Assembly (NCBI GenBank): GCA_946405625.1
Contig: CAMJHQ010000009.1
Span: 1 to 64,000 of the forward strand
Source: an uncultured Lachnospiraceae bacterium
GTDB taxonomy: Bacteria; Bacillota; Clostridia; Lachnospirales; Lachnospiraceae
Direction of reading: 5' to 3'
Length of the DNA stretch: 64,000 nt
Numbering within the stretch: the first letter of the stretch is position 1; the number at the start of each line of letters is the position of its first letter. A program made the translations under genes and the position numbers. A model generated the notes under the pieces. The model was given only the letters and a program-made list of their open reading frames with translations, was not told where the DNA came from and did no database searches. Of the stretch, positions 27,680-37,761 are shown piece by piece.

Positions 27680-27707
27680 TTCTGACCCGAATAAAGTAGA
27701 ATAAGCA

Positions 27708-27735
27708 AAAAGCGCAGCATTACTGCTGCGCTTTT
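27708..27735 (+). terminator. Convergent bidirectional terminator
   Basis: AAAAGCGCAGCA/TGCTGCGCTTTT with a 4-nt loop. T-tracts on both strands serve hisA (plus) and the 59-aa gene (minus). Confidence 0.88.
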
Positions 27736-27808
27736 CATATATCAACTTCTGAAAACTATTTCGCAAAACAACCGTAAACTAATATTCATCCCATTTACAT
27801 GATCGGAG

Positions 27809-27988
27809 CTAATCATCCCAATCATCTACATCATCTTCGCCGTATATATCCGATTCATCATCCTCATCTTCATCTGTATAGAATCCTGATTTTATTTCAC
27901 GTCCAAAGGAGTCGTATATTGCACTCCTATCAAAGTGGCTTGTTTTTTCTTCCCCACTGTAATCAAACATCTCGTCTCCTGGATTCAT
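27809..27988 (-). CDS. Small acidic protein (59 aa), unknown function
   Basis: This short gene starts MNPGDEMFDYSGEEKTSHF and ends with a run of Asp/Glu (DEDEDDESDIYGEDDVDDWDD). It is supported by a GGGGAGGTAAGG ribosome binding site directly before the ATG at 27988 and by terminators on both sides (27708-27735 and 28082-28126), which frame it as a single-gene unit. About 40% of residues are acidic and there is no Cys, signal peptide or membrane segment, so a soluble cytoplasmic protein is expected. I do not recognise a family. Confidence 0.7.
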   Translation of the reverse strand: MNPGDEMFDYSGEEKTSHFDRSAIYDSFGREIKSGFYTDEDEDDESDIYGEDDVDDWDD

Positions 27989-28081
27989 TGTTCCTTACCT
28001 CCCCATACATTTTCGTGTCTTGTTCCTTGTTCTTATATACTGATCCGTATATTTCTTCTTAAGTGCAGTTTCCTATAATGT

Positions 28082-28126
28082 AAAAAAGACGCAGTTCACC
28101 CGCTTCTTTGGATGAACCACGTCTTT
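28082..28126 (-). terminator. Intrinsic terminator
   Basis: AAAGACG-CA-GTTCA / TGAAC-CA-CGTCTTT with a symmetric 2-nt internal loop. The minus strand continues with a run of six T. It ends transcription from the lipoprotein gene at 28293 before the 59-aa gene. Confidence 0.8.
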
Positions 28127-28213
28127 AAATTATTTATATTTATTGCATACCCCTCCATAGAATTGTACCCCTTAAATACAAACCCAACTCTATAGATTCA
28201 GATTATCATTTTA

Positions 28214-28242
28214 AACGAACAATGTCCATTATTTTGTTCGTT
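28214..28242 (-). terminator. Terminator-like hairpin after the lipoprotein gene
   Basis: AACGAACAA/TTGTTCGTT (9 bp, 11-nt loop), followed on the minus strand by TTAAAATG. Its U-tract is weaker than that of the hairpin at 28082-28126. Confidence 0.55.
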
Positions 28243-28292
28243 CCCATTATAATTATTTTATTTCCTCATAGATGAACTCTGCATCAGGATAA

Positions 28293-29750
28293 TTATTTAA
28301 ATATACATTGCAGAAGGCTTCCGTCTATTGCATTGATCACAACTCTTCCCATTATAGGACCATGATAACTTCCGTATGCAACCCACGCAGGAACAAATGT
28401 ATACTCATTTGGATCATCCGGTGACTTTACCGGAAAATAATTTAATTCGACATAATCAAAAGTACACTTTGTATTACCTTTAAGATCACATTCTTTCTCA
28501 ATTGCCGTCTCCATTGCCTCCATAGCACTATCAAAGCTGAGAAGCGTTGAATCCTCAGAGATCGTACCGTCAACATTATACGAAATCGGTAATTCGAGTC
28601 CGATAATACCGCTGTCATTTACCATAACAAGACCATACGAAAAGTCACCGTCGTATACAAGATCAATATTATCCAATCCTCTCATTAACTGAATTCCGTT
28701 GACTGCGGATTCCATCATCATTGTATATCCGTTTCTTTTCATTTTTGAATAATCACCGGTATCATCCATATAAAAAACTTCTAATCTGATATTATCACCG
28801 GTGGCTATATGTGCTCCCGAAGCAGTCACATATGGCGAAGCCTCAAAAGATAACGCTCCCTCCGGAAGATGTATATTCATCTTATTCTTCAATGTATCAT
28901 CTGCCATTTGAATCAGTTCATCTTCTGATTTCTGACACTCATTTTCGCCGCTGCCTATAATATCTGTCATATGGATGAATTCTGTCTTTCCATCTTCCGT
29001 TTGTACCTGAACTACATCATCGGTACTGCCATAAAACATAAAATTATATGAAGGGTCATCTATCAGCTGACCGGGATTTTTCGGAAATAAACCTATTGCC
29101 ATTTCACCATATGATTCACAAAATCCTATAGCGAACTGATAATCCTTACCGTTATACTCTCCTTCATAACAATGAATATAGTATTCATTTTTATCATACC
29201 AGGAAGAAACACTTGAATAATTTATATATTCCGAATCATTATTAAAGTGGTAAAGAAGATCTCCCAAGGCATTAATAAGATTTATAGAGTCTCCCGCATT
29301 CTGATCTAATTTTCTCTCATTTGAATCAGATAAGGCTACTGCTGTATCACCAAAAAGATTTTTTACTATCTCATCTTCCTTAACATCGCTTTTTCCTATA
29401 GGATGCCCCTTGAAAGTCGGAATTCTATCAACAGTTTCATCCGGTTTATACTTTAAGTCAAAATTGATAACCGCTCCGTTAACATTTATCGTATCCTTAA
29501 AAGTGACCTCTTTTCCGCCCAGTCTTTCTGCAAGGTTACCACCCTCACTTATCCCTTCATGATTTTCACCGTACTCATTCTCGGTAACCTCGTCGACGTT
29601 TGCATCAGAAGTTTCGGAGCCTTCACTTCCTCCGTAATAATCTACATCAAATGACTGTCCTTTATTTCCGCAACCGCTTAAGATCAGTGACGAGATTAGT
29701 ATTATGGTCGCGCAGTTTCTGATTTTTACCTTAAAAGACTTTTTCTTCAT
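28293..29750 (-). CDS. Putative lipoprotein of unknown function
   Basis: A 485-aa protein with a basic N-terminus, hydrophobic segment and lipobox (LSGC, Cys about residue 27), then a Gly/Ser/Glu-rich linker (about 30-75) and a large extracytoplasmic region. The C-terminal end (FVPAWVAYGSYHGPIMGRVVINAIDGSLLQ) resembles the closing strands of PepSY/YycH-like folds, but this is only a visual likeness. Start ATG 29750 with GAGGG upstream. It follows the CACHE hybrid kinase by 120 nt and could be part of its signalling unit. Confidence 0.72.
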   Translation of the reverse strand: MKKKSFKVKIRNCATIILISSLILSGCGNKGQSFDVDYYGGSEGSETSDANVDEVTENEYGENHEGISEGGNLAERLGGKEVTFKDTINVNGAVINFDLKYKPDETVDRIPTFKGHPIGKSDVKEDEIVKNLFGDTAVALSDSNERKLDQNAGDSINLINALGDLLYHFNNDSEYINYSSVSSWYDKNEYYIHCYEGEYNGKDYQFAIGFCESYGEMAIGLFPKNPGQLIDDPSYNFMFYGSTDDVVQVQTEDGKTEFIHMTDIIGSGENECQKSEDELIQMADDTLKNKMNIHLPEGALSFEASPYVTASGAHIATGDNIRLEVFYMDDTGDYSKMKRNGYTMMMESAVNGIQLMRGLDNIDLVYDGDFSYGLVMVNDSGIIGLELPISYNVDGTISEDSTLLSFDSAMEAMETAIEKECDLKGNTKCTFDYVELNYFPVKSPDDPNEYTFVPAWVAYGSYHGPIMGRVVINAIDGSLLQCIFK

Positions 29751-29870
29751 CAATAATCCCTCATAATCGATAAAATTTTTACTGCATACATCATAAAATA
29801 TAAAACACTTTTATCGTACATTCGGAATTTATCATAGAAAAGTATCTGAAATGTATCTAAATATATTCTT

Positions 29871-32585
29871 TTATTCAGGCATAAATTCAAGTATCTCCAT
29901 ATCATCATCCGGCTCATCATAAACCGGAGATGCATCTATATTCAAAATGCTTTTGATTTTTCTGACACTCTCATCATATTCCGACATCATATCTCCATAT
30001 CCGGAAAATATAGTCTTCTCATCGTTTTCTCCGGCTGCATTTTCCTGATCAAGTGCCATATCGGACAGCGTATCAAGACCTATCGTCCTTGAAGAACTCT
30101 TCAACGCATGAACCTGAACCTGATAATCCTTCCAGTTTTCCTCACTATAAAAAGCAGTGATAGCTTCTCTTTTTTCCGGTGCGGAATTGGCAAAGGTTTT
30201 AAGAAGTTCTATATAAAAATCCTCATCATCCATACAATAACCGAGAGCAGCATCTACATTAAATCCATCCTCGCGAAGCTTTTCCAAAACTTCTGAGTTT
30301 CTGCTCTCCTCTTTTTCTTCCTTCAGCTCCTCAGTCTCATCCGTCTCGTTGACAGAACCGCTTCTATCCTCATAAGTAAAGCTGTCCTTCGGAAGATATT
30401 TAACAAGTATATTTTCAAACTCTGCAGGATCTATCGGCTTCGAAAGATAATCCTTAAATCCTTCGGAAATGTACATCTCCCTCGCTCCCTGAATTGCATT
30501 TGCGGTAAGCGCGATCACTGCTGTATCTTCTCCGATAAGCTTTTTCTCTCTGATAATTCTGAGCGTTTCGATACCATCCAGATCAGGCATCATGTGATCC
30601 ATAAGAATGATGTCATAATGATTATGCTTCAGCATTTCAATAGAATCTCTTCCGCTTGAAGCAAGTTCCGGAACAACATCTATTCTCTTCATGAGACCCT
30701 TTGCAACCTTAAGATTCATCTCATTATCATCAACAACAAGAATATCAGCTTTAAGAATCTTCAACTGCCGTTTACTTATCTCATCGCCTCCGAGTGCCAT
30801 ATGCTTATGGAATTCTCCCATCGGAGAATCATCCTCAACCTTCTGGATAAATCTAAATGAAAATGCAGAGCCTTCACCATATTTACTTTCCACTGAAAGG
30901 CTGCTGTTCATAAGCCTGAGTATTCCGTCAACTATAGACATACCGAGTCCGGTTCCTTCGATATTTCTGTTCTTCTTCTCATCAAGGCGCTGGAAGGATT
31001 GGAATAGCTTATCCATCTCCTCCTCTTTAATTCCGATTCCTGTATCTCTTACTTCGACAAAGAGTTCACTCTCATTATTTCTTCGGGCTTCTTCTCTCAT
31101 AGTAAGGGTAACTGTTCCCTTTTCGGTATATTTCACCGCATTGGTAAGCAGATTAACTATAACCTGCTTTATCCTTACATCATCTCCGTAAAGAGTCTTC
31201 GGGATATTCGGATCGATATCAAGTTTAAATTCCAGGCCCTTCTTTACAGCTCTGTCATCTATCATATTAACAAGATCCGTAATCATTTTTGCACTCTCAT
31301 ATTTAACCGGAATGATCTCCATTTTTCCGCTCTCGATCTTTGAAAAATCAAGTATTCCGTTAATGATCGTAAGAAGTGTATGGCTTGCACTCTTTATATC
31401 TCGTGCATACTCTTTAATATCAGGATCTTCGGTTTCGTTCAGGATCATTTCGTCCATTCCTATAACTGCATTGATAGGAGTTCTGATCTCATGACTCATC
31501 TGTGCAAGGAAATCTGACTTTGCTTTTCCCGCAACTGTTGCTGCACGTGCAGCTTCTGAAAGTCTTTCATTCATTTTAGCCTGCGAACGGATAACTTTAT
31601 TGATCAGCATAATGACCGCTACTATGATCGCTACTATAAGAACTACATAAAGAACCGTATAGACTATCTGGAAAATATATATATCCCAATAATTCCATAC
31701 GAGAACTATATAGAAACCGGTTGTCTTATCCAGCTTGCATTTGCAGCATTTAAGCTTACCGTCATAATCACGTAATTTATACATCTCGTATTCATCGGAA
31801 TTAAATGCATCACTATACGGAGTTCCTGCGATATTTGTCATACTGCTTTTTGTTATCTGATATTGGGGATTCGGGTGATTAATGATATTCCCGTTCGGAT
31901 CGACAAGAAAAACATATTCCTGCTCGGAATAGCTTTCTCCGAAAATACTGATGATCTTATCCATATAAAGATCGATTGCGAAAACGCCTATAAAATCGCC
32001 GCTTTGACTGTATACCTTTTCAGACATGGTAATACAATAATTTCCGGTCTGCTCATCATAATAAGGCTCCGATATACTGAAGCCATCCTTGGAATTCATC
32101 GTACTCTTATACCAGTCTCTGTCTTCTACCTTCCATCCCGGCTCCGGCTGCCAGCCGTTATTCATTATGATCGTATGTTCTCTATCAGGATTTGCAAGAT
32201 AACAGACCGAAATGCTCGGATAATCACGGGAGATATTATCAAGCCACAGAACTGCCTCATCATAATCATCCATTATTTCAGGATTAACAGATACAAAACT
32301 CGAAAGCATTTTAAGTATTGTCTGTTGTTCAATCTCCCATTCATTAAACTGATTTCCATAGAAATACTGGCCCCTTGCCATCATTCCGTCAGTAACATCC
32401 CTGCCTGTCTGATAGAACAGGTAGGCGCTGATCAGCATGACAACAACAAGCAGTGTAATAATTATATTTCTGAAAATACGGATAGACTGAGACAGCTTAC
32501 CGGTCTCAATCTCATTTTCGATCATATCCTTATCCTCGGATTCTACGGATTCGGATTCTATTTTTTCCCTCTTGCGTAACTTCAT
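29871..32585 (-). CDS. Hybrid histidine kinase with CACHE sensor, receiver and Hpt
   Basis: A 904-aa protein. The first membrane segment (about 40-62) is followed by an extracytoplasmic dCACHE-like sensor (about 65-300; WKVEDRDWY and GVFAIDLYMDKI are characteristic), a second membrane segment (about 305-330), HisKA with AQMSHEIRTPINAVIGM (His about 370), HATPase_c (VRDTGIGIKEEEM, EGTGLGMSIVDGIL), a receiver (ILVVDDNEMN, MDHMMPDLDG) and an Hpt domain (QVHALKSSSRTIG). All relay domains are in one chain. CACHE domains sense small ligands such as amino or organic acids. The ATG at 32585 was preferred to an upstream TTG. Its gene follows a transglutaminase-like protein by 18 nt. Confidence 0.9.
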   Translation of the reverse strand: MKLRKREKIESESVESEDKDMIENEIETGKLSQSIRIFRNIIITLLVVVMLISAYLFYQTGRDVTDGMMARGQYFYGNQFNEWEIEQQTILKMLSSFVSVNPEIMDDYDEAVLWLDNISRDYPSISVCYLANPDREHTIIMNNGWQPEPGWKVEDRDWYKSTMNSKDGFSISEPYYDEQTGNYCITMSEKVYSQSGDFIGVFAIDLYMDKIISIFGESYSEQEYVFLVDPNGNIINHPNPQYQITKSSMTNIAGTPYSDAFNSDEYEMYKLRDYDGKLKCCKCKLDKTTGFYIVLVWNYWDIYIFQIVYTVLYVVLIVAIIVAVIMLINKVIRSQAKMNERLSEAARAATVAGKAKSDFLAQMSHEIRTPINAVIGMDEMILNETEDPDIKEYARDIKSASHTLLTIINGILDFSKIESGKMEIIPVKYESAKMITDLVNMIDDRAVKKGLEFKLDIDPNIPKTLYGDDVRIKQVIVNLLTNAVKYTEKGTVTLTMREEARRNNESELFVEVRDTGIGIKEEEMDKLFQSFQRLDEKKNRNIEGTGLGMSIVDGILRLMNSSLSVESKYGEGSAFSFRFIQKVEDDSPMGEFHKHMALGGDEISKRQLKILKADILVVDDNEMNLKVAKGLMKRIDVVPELASSGRDSIEMLKHNHYDIILMDHMMPDLDGIETLRIIREKKLIGEDTAVIALTANAIQGAREMYISEGFKDYLSKPIDPAEFENILVKYLPKDSFTYEDRSGSVNETDETEELKEEKEESRNSEVLEKLREDGFNVDAALGYCMDDEDFYIELLKTFANSAPEKREAITAFYSEENWKDYQVQVHALKSSSRTIGLDTLSDMALDQENAAGENDEKTIFSGYGDMMSEYDESVRKIKSILNIDASPVYDEPDDDMEILEFMPE

Positions 32586-32603
32586 AAATTTAACTTTCAA
32601 CCT

Positions 32604-33866
32604 TTATTCAAAACGCCTGATCTCTAAAATTACAAATGAATAATCCCCAACATTTTCACCACCGACAGAGTAACCGGATACTCCTTCATTCTCAAAGATA
32701 AAACTGAGACCATCCTCACTTAAATCCGGATTATCAACCACACATTCTATTTTATCTTTTCCTGCTTTAATATTATTATTTACTACATTTTTAAACTCTT
32801 CCTGATTCTCTAAATATATCCCGGATTTTTTATAATAATTCATGTCCATGGAAGTGCATTCTTCTGCCACTTCTTTATCCCACTCATGGTTTCTTTCAAA
32901 AATGTCATCGTTAACATTTAAGTATGTATGCGATAAGATATCCTCATCGGAAATCGGGTCATCCCATGTAACATCAAGATTATACCATGATCCCATTATA
33001 TAAACCTGATTCCACATATGAGACCCATCATCACTTATTCCTGCCGTATTGGTGCCATCAACTGCTTTTCCCGAAACAAGCTTAACATCAACACCCTCCA
33101 GCTTAAGCAGCAGTGCTATTGCTCTCGAATAGCCGTCACATACCGCTTCATGCTCTACCAGTGCTCCGTAGGATGAATGAACATATTCTCCATCCATGTC
33201 ATCTATGGCATACTTGCAGTTATTAACTATATAATCATGTGCAGCTACTTCAATTTCATAATCAGACATTCCGTCTTTGATATATTCCTGATGGAAGCTT
33301 TCACATACTTTCTTTACTTCCTCTAATTCGGGTCTGTCTTCCGGAAGCGGTTTTGAATTTACTATGCTGTCATATACATATTTTTCATCTGAATAATTAT
33401 AACTGATATTGACACTTATATAGCCATCCTTTTTTTCCGGTCCATTGTCCTCCCGTGTAGACCATTCTGCAAAAGAGTTCACAACAACATTTCCATCGAA
33501 CTCGTCAATCTTCGCGATATCCTTTATATCTTTCTTCGTAAACTCTTTTGAAACCTGAAAATATATGCCCGTTTCCGGAGGATTCTCGGCCATGGTAGTA
33601 ACATATTCTTTTATTTCTTCTCTTGACGTAAAGTAAACATCCTGATACCAGTAATCAGGATCATACGGATCATCAATAACTCTTTCACTTTCGGCTTTGA
33701 TTCGTTCCTGCTCTGCCTTATTTTTAGCCTGCATATTATGAGCATGTATTACTACAAAAATATATACTGCCACAAAAGCTAAAAATATAAATATACCGCT
33801 CAGAGATCTTGATGACGTCGATGAACGTCTGTCATGATCATTATAATCATATCCGTTTATTTTCAT
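32604..33866 (-). CDS. Membrane-anchored transglutaminase-like protein
   Basis: A 420-aa protein with an N-terminal membrane anchor (about 22-45) and an extracytoplasmic transglutaminase-like domain (about 210-310). The papain-like triad is visible: Cys in HEAVCDGYSRAIALLL, His in DGSHMWNQVYI and Asp in WYNLDVTWDDP. Bacterial homologues include peptidases and cross-linking enzymes; the substrate here is unknown. The C-terminus has no anchor. It lies between the GGDEF protein (24 nt upstream) and the hybrid kinase (18 nt downstream), so all three may be co-transcribed. Confidence 0.85.
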   Translation of the reverse strand: MKINGYDYNDHDRRSSTSSRSLSGIFIFLAFVAVYIFVVIHAHNMQAKNKAEQERIKAESERVIDDPYDPDYWYQDVYFTSREEIKEYVTTMAENPPETGIYFQVSKEFTKKDIKDIAKIDEFDGNVVVNSFAEWSTREDNGPEKKDGYISVNISYNYSDEKYVYDSIVNSKPLPEDRPELEEVKKVCESFHQEYIKDGMSDYEIEVAAHDYIVNNCKYAIDDMDGEYVHSSYGALVEHEAVCDGYSRAIALLLKLEGVDVKLVSGKAVDGTNTAGISDDGSHMWNQVYIMGSWYNLDVTWDDPISDEDILSHTYLNVNDDIFERNHEWDKEVAEECTSMDMNYYKKSGIYLENQEEFKNVVNNNIKAGKDKIECVVDNPDLSEDGLSFIFENEGVSGYSVGGENVGDYSFVILEIRRFE

Positions 33867-33890
33867 TTTTCCCCCTTAAATTAATCTCCC

Positions 33891-36800
33891 TTAAATTACT
33901 GTTTCCACTTCACTTTTAATTTCATAGTTTTTGTTCTCTTCAATCGATTCCCAGGAATCCGCCATTCGCTTCACTATCTCATGACAGCCCTCTTCATCGC
34001 AATTTGTACAGAGAACATAAATATCCCCGCCCAGTCTGCTGATCACGTCATTTTTCTTCAGACGGACAGTCAGATGTTCCTCTAATCTTTCCATTACATC
34101 ATCCGTGACCTTACTGCCCTTCTTGCTCGTAATACGGAATCTGATAAATCCTGTTTTTGAAGAATTGATACGATCTGCACGATTAATGTATTTATAGATT
34201 GTCTGAAGCTTATCAAAGCTGACTGAGTAAGCTCCTTTTCCTTCATTTCTTTCACCGATAATCTTCTTAATCTGCTCAAGACTGTTATTATCGTGTGTAG
34301 CCGATTCTGCCTCAATACTCTTTTTCTGATATATCGAATAATTATGTTTTCCCCTCTGCTTGACAACATAAAGTGCTTTATCGGCAAGTTTAAAGAGCTC
34401 TTCAAAATCGGTACCATCAGCGGGACATCGAACCGCTCCGATCGATGAACCCAGAGGAATATTCATATCATCTCCCATATATTCCTTGGCCGACTTAACA
34501 ATCTCTTTATTAAGATACTTTGTTATCCTGTCTACTTCATCTTCACTTTCGGTATTCTTGATGAAACCTATAAACTCGTCTCCGCCTATACGTCCGGCCA
34601 TATTATCTTCTCCGACAGCTTCCTGAACAAGCTCTGCGAATCTGATGAGTATCTTATCACCCATGTCATGTCCGTATATATCATTGACCAGCTTGAAGCT
34701 GTCAAGATCTATCATGAGTAAGAAGCCTGTTTCTTCAGCACAGAGTGTTTTCAGAACCTTATGGGATCCGGCCTTATTATATATACCTGTCATCGGATCT
34801 GTAACTATTTCTCTCTGAAGTCCGATCAGGCTCTTTGTTTTTTTATTTATTGCATAGAAGAGCCATACCAGATACATTACAAGCAATGTACCCAACGTGA
34901 ACAGATATATCTTAAAATACAGCCTCTCATATTTCATTGCCTGTTTTTCAACAGTGTATACTTTCTGCTCAAGTATATGACCCGTTGAAGAATCAAGTAT
35001 TTCAATATGAAATTTATAATGTCCATATGGAAGATTCGTATATGAAAGAGGCACCACTTCACTTTGATAGCAGGTAATACCCGGATCATTCGTACCTTCA
35101 AGATAGTAATGAATAAGCGGATTTGAAAGCGTATAATTATTGATCGCTACATTAAATTCTATACGTCCTCCCTTAGGCGGAATTACAAATACTCCGTTAT
35201 TGTTTGTAATGATTCCGCTGTTTGAAGATATATACTTTAAATGCAGCTCATAATCTGCCGCTACATTATCATAGTCCTTTGTCGAAATAACTCTTACACC
35301 ATCTATACAGCAAAGATAAAGATCATCACCGTTCATTACATTCCATGAATTTGCCGTAAAGGATGTTCTGAGACCCCAGCTGTCATTAAGAAGTGTATAG
35401 GTGTAATCTCCATCCTGTAAGAGCTGCGCCTCATTAACTACATAAAGACCTGCACTTGATGTGATCCAGCAATTTCCGTCATCGGATATCATAACATCAT
35501 AATTATTTGAATACGGAAAATGCTCAAGCTTTCTGATTTCTTTTCCGTTATCATAATAAAGTGCATTACTTGTAACATACAGATATCCGTCGGTGCATTT
35601 TACTATTCTGAGAACTACCGAAGTATCAAGACCTTCGGCCTTTCCGATATGTCCGACAACTTTGTCGTTCTTGATCAGATAAATTCCGTCTCCGTCGGAA
35701 GCGGCAAGGATTGTTCCGTCCTCTCTTTCATACAGCGAAAGGATATACTGATTTTTCAGACCGTTTTCAACTCCGATCGTCTTAACAACAGTATCACCGT
35801 CAATATAAGAGAGTCCCATATTGCTTGCTGCCAGAATTCTTCCGTCGGACAGCTCAATTACACTTCTGCACTGGCTTCCCAGCATACCGACTGTAGTTTC
35901 GTTGAAATATTTAATCCTCTTGTCCTTGTCGAGACGTATAAGTCCGTTATCTCCATATGTACTGAACCATATATTTCCCTTCGAATCCTTCATGATATTA
36001 CGGACTCTCGCTTTCAGGAAATGTCCGGCATATGTCTCTGTAATTCTCTTATGATCAGAGAGATCGATTATCTCAATTCCCGAATCCGTTCCGATAAAAA
36101 GTTTGTTATCGGATATCAGAAGTGCATTAACAACTCCTGTATTGACTTTAGACCTGTTAAGTATATTCTTGAACGGAGAACGTGAATATTTAAGTATTCC
36201 GTTTTTATTTGATACAAACCATATATTTCCCTGTTCGTCGACACATACATCGCTTACCGCTCCGTCATAATTCTCCTTTGCAAGATTTGTAAGCTTCTTA
36301 GTTTCCAGCTCGACATAACCCATTCCGGATTCTCCGCAGACTAAAAGTCCCTCAAGCTCCGGATTATAGACCATCTTATTAATATAACTCAGTCCGTTCA
36401 GTTTAATTCTGCTGACCTGCTCAACATCTTCACCATTTATCTCCAGCTCGAATATAGAACTTCCCGAGGTTCCGGCATAAAGCTTTTCTCCCGTAAATAC
36501 AACGGCCCTATAGGTAGTTCCTTCCCCGGATTCATCTACATCAGTTGCCTGAAGCATATCATCCTTTATCTTAAACAGAGTTCCGCCGTTTGTAACTCCG
36601 ACCATACTTCCGTCATCCATAGCGGCAAGTGATATAGGATAGAATACATCCTCCCATTCGGAATATGTTTTCATATTACCTTCAGGGCTGATCTTTGTTA
36701 TATATCTTACGGTTCCTATATATATATTTCCTTCTGTATCTTCGCTGATACATCTTATTGAATCCGCTGTCAGACCGTTTTCTGTACCATAATACTCTGC

Positions 36801-37748
36801 TTTCATTGTTTCCGTATCATAACAGAATACTCCCATATCATTTGTTCCGATCCAAAGCTTTCCACGCGAATCAACATAAAGAACCATAACATTTCTGATT
36901 CTTTCGTCTATACCGGTTTCTTTGAATTTAATTCCGTCATACTGATATAAACCGGAATATGTTCCGACCCACATATAACCATCATTTGTCTGAACAACTG
37001 CATTTATCTGCTTTGCCATAAGACCGTCTTCACTTCCGAACTGAACGGTCTCATATTCCGCATCAAAATCAGACGCTTCAACCTTGATATCAGGTGAACC
37101 GAACATTCCGAGAATTATGGCAAGTATAAGTATTATACTTATGGTTTTTCTGTTGCTTCTGTTTTCGGGATTTTTACTTTCGACCATTTTTACCACTGTA
37201 ATGGCTAAAAGAAGAGTTAAAACTTTGTCCGGTAGATTGACAAAAAGCTCAGCTCCAAAAGAATTGATTATTTTTGAATTCAGTGTTGTGGAAAGTAGAT
37301 CATAGAAAGCATTGCCCCAGTCATTTCCTATTTTTCCGGTACCGTAATTATAGAAATCAAGCGGTACCGAGATGACTGAAGACAAGATACCTGTTATCAT
37401 ACCGGCTGAAATAATGGCAAGAGTATCCTTCTTTTTTCTGAGATAAAAAAGACCGATAAGCACTCCTACTGTCATACCAACAAGATAATAATTATAACAG
37501 GAAAGCCCCAGAACACTCATCAGAAGAACCGATCCAGCCCCGATAAGTGCTCCGAATAAAGGACCGAACTGTATAGCTATAACCATCGTTCCTATCGTAT
37601 CGATCCATATAGGAAGATTTATCTGATCGGATATAAAATGTCCGAGTAAATTTATCAATATACAGAATGCCATTGCAATAATACTGTATATATTTATTCT
37701 CGGAAATATCCAATTTATGATACCCTTTGTATCATCCTTTTTTCCCAT
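33891..37748 (-). CDS. ECF-S-like membrane domain + beta-propeller + GGDEF diguanylate cyclase
   Basis: A 1285-aa protein. An N-terminal block of about five hydrophobic segments (about 15-190) resembles ECF-transporter S components (WIDTIGTMVIAIQFGPLFGALIGAG). After another membrane segment come two-component-regulator propeller repeats (about 230-830; NDGYMWVGTYSGLYQYDG type), a Y_Y_Y-like domain, a membrane segment (about 965-990) and a GGDEF domain (about 1000-1150; MTGIYNKAG, DLDSFKLVNDIYGHDMGD, GRIGGDEFIGF). A second GGDEF-like region (about 1170-1280) carries the degenerate LGGDIYVL and is probably inactive. It should make cyclic di-GMP in response to an external ligand. Together with the kinase and transglutaminase genes it forms a sensory cluster. 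Confidence 0.87.
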   Translation of the reverse strand: MGKKDDTKGIINWIFPRINIYSIIAMAFCILINLLGHFISDQINLPIWIDTIGTMVIAIQFGPLFGALIGAGSVLLMSVLGLSCYNYYLVGMTVGVLIGLFYLRKKKDTLAIISAGMITGILSSVISVPLDFYNYGTGKIGNDWGNAFYDLLSTTLNSKIINSFGAELFVNLPDKVLTLLLAITVVKMVESKNPENRSNRKTISIILILAIILGMFGSPDIKVEASDFDAEYETVQFGSEDGLMAKQINAVVQTNDGYMWVGTYSGLYQYDGIKFKETGIDERIRNVMVLYVDSRGKLWIGTNDMGVFCYDTETMKAEYYGTENGLTADSIRCISEDTEGNIYIGTVRYITKISPEGNMKTYSEWEDVFYPISLAAMDDGSMVGVTNGGTLFKIKDDMLQATDVDESGEGTTYRAVVFTGEKLYAGTSGSSIFELEINGEDVEQVSRIKLNGLSYINKMVYNPELEGLLVCGESGMGYVELETKKLTNLAKENYDGAVSDVCVDEQGNIWFVSNKNGILKYSRSPFKNILNRSKVNTGVVNALLISDNKLFIGTDSGIEIIDLSDHKRITETYAGHFLKARVRNIMKDSKGNIWFSTYGDNGLIRLDKDKRIKYFNETTVGMLGSQCRSVIELSDGRILAASNMGLSYIDGDTVVKTIGVENGLKNQYILSLYEREDGTILAASDGDGIYLIKNDKVVGHIGKAEGLDTSVVLRIVKCTDGYLYVTSNALYYDNGKEIRKLEHFPYSNNYDVMISDDGNCWITSSAGLYVVNEAQLLQDGDYTYTLLNDSWGLRTSFTANSWNVMNGDDLYLCCIDGVRVISTKDYDNVAADYELHLKYISSNSGIITNNNGVFVIPPKGGRIEFNVAINNYTLSNPLIHYYLEGTNDPGITCYQSEVVPLSYTNLPYGHYKFHIEILDSSTGHILEQKVYTVEKQAMKYERLYFKIYLFTLGTLLVMYLVWLFYAINKKTKSLIGLQREIVTDPMTGIYNKAGSHKVLKTLCAEETGFLLMIDLDSFKLVNDIYGHDMGDKILIRFAELVQEAVGEDNMAGRIGGDEFIGFIKNTESEDEVDRITKYLNKEIVKSAKEYMGDDMNIPLGSSIGAVRCPADGTDFEELFKLADKALYVVKQRGKHNYSIYQKKSIEAESATHDNNSLEQIKKIIGERNEGKGAYSVSFDKLQTIYKYINRADRINSSKTGFIRFRITSKKGSKVTDDVMERLEEHLTVRLKKNDVISRLGGDIYVLCTNCDEEGCHEIVKRMADSWESIEENKNYEIKSEVETVI

Positions 37749-37761
37749 AAATTACCACTCT

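Larger units (their letters stand above)
27989..28292. other. Intergenic region with two minus-strand hairpins
   Basis: About 300 nt without a convincing gene. It holds two terminator-like hairpins (28085-28126 and 28214-28242) and, between 27989 and 28081, the presumed promoter of the 59-aa gene. A possible 20-aa frame on the minus strand around 28160-28100 has weak support and was not called. Confidence 0.6.

Noticed and set aside
28100..28170. Possible 20-codon minus-strand frame (MEGYAININN...)
   Set aside because: It runs into a terminator hairpin, is very short, and has no evidence beyond a nearby purine run.
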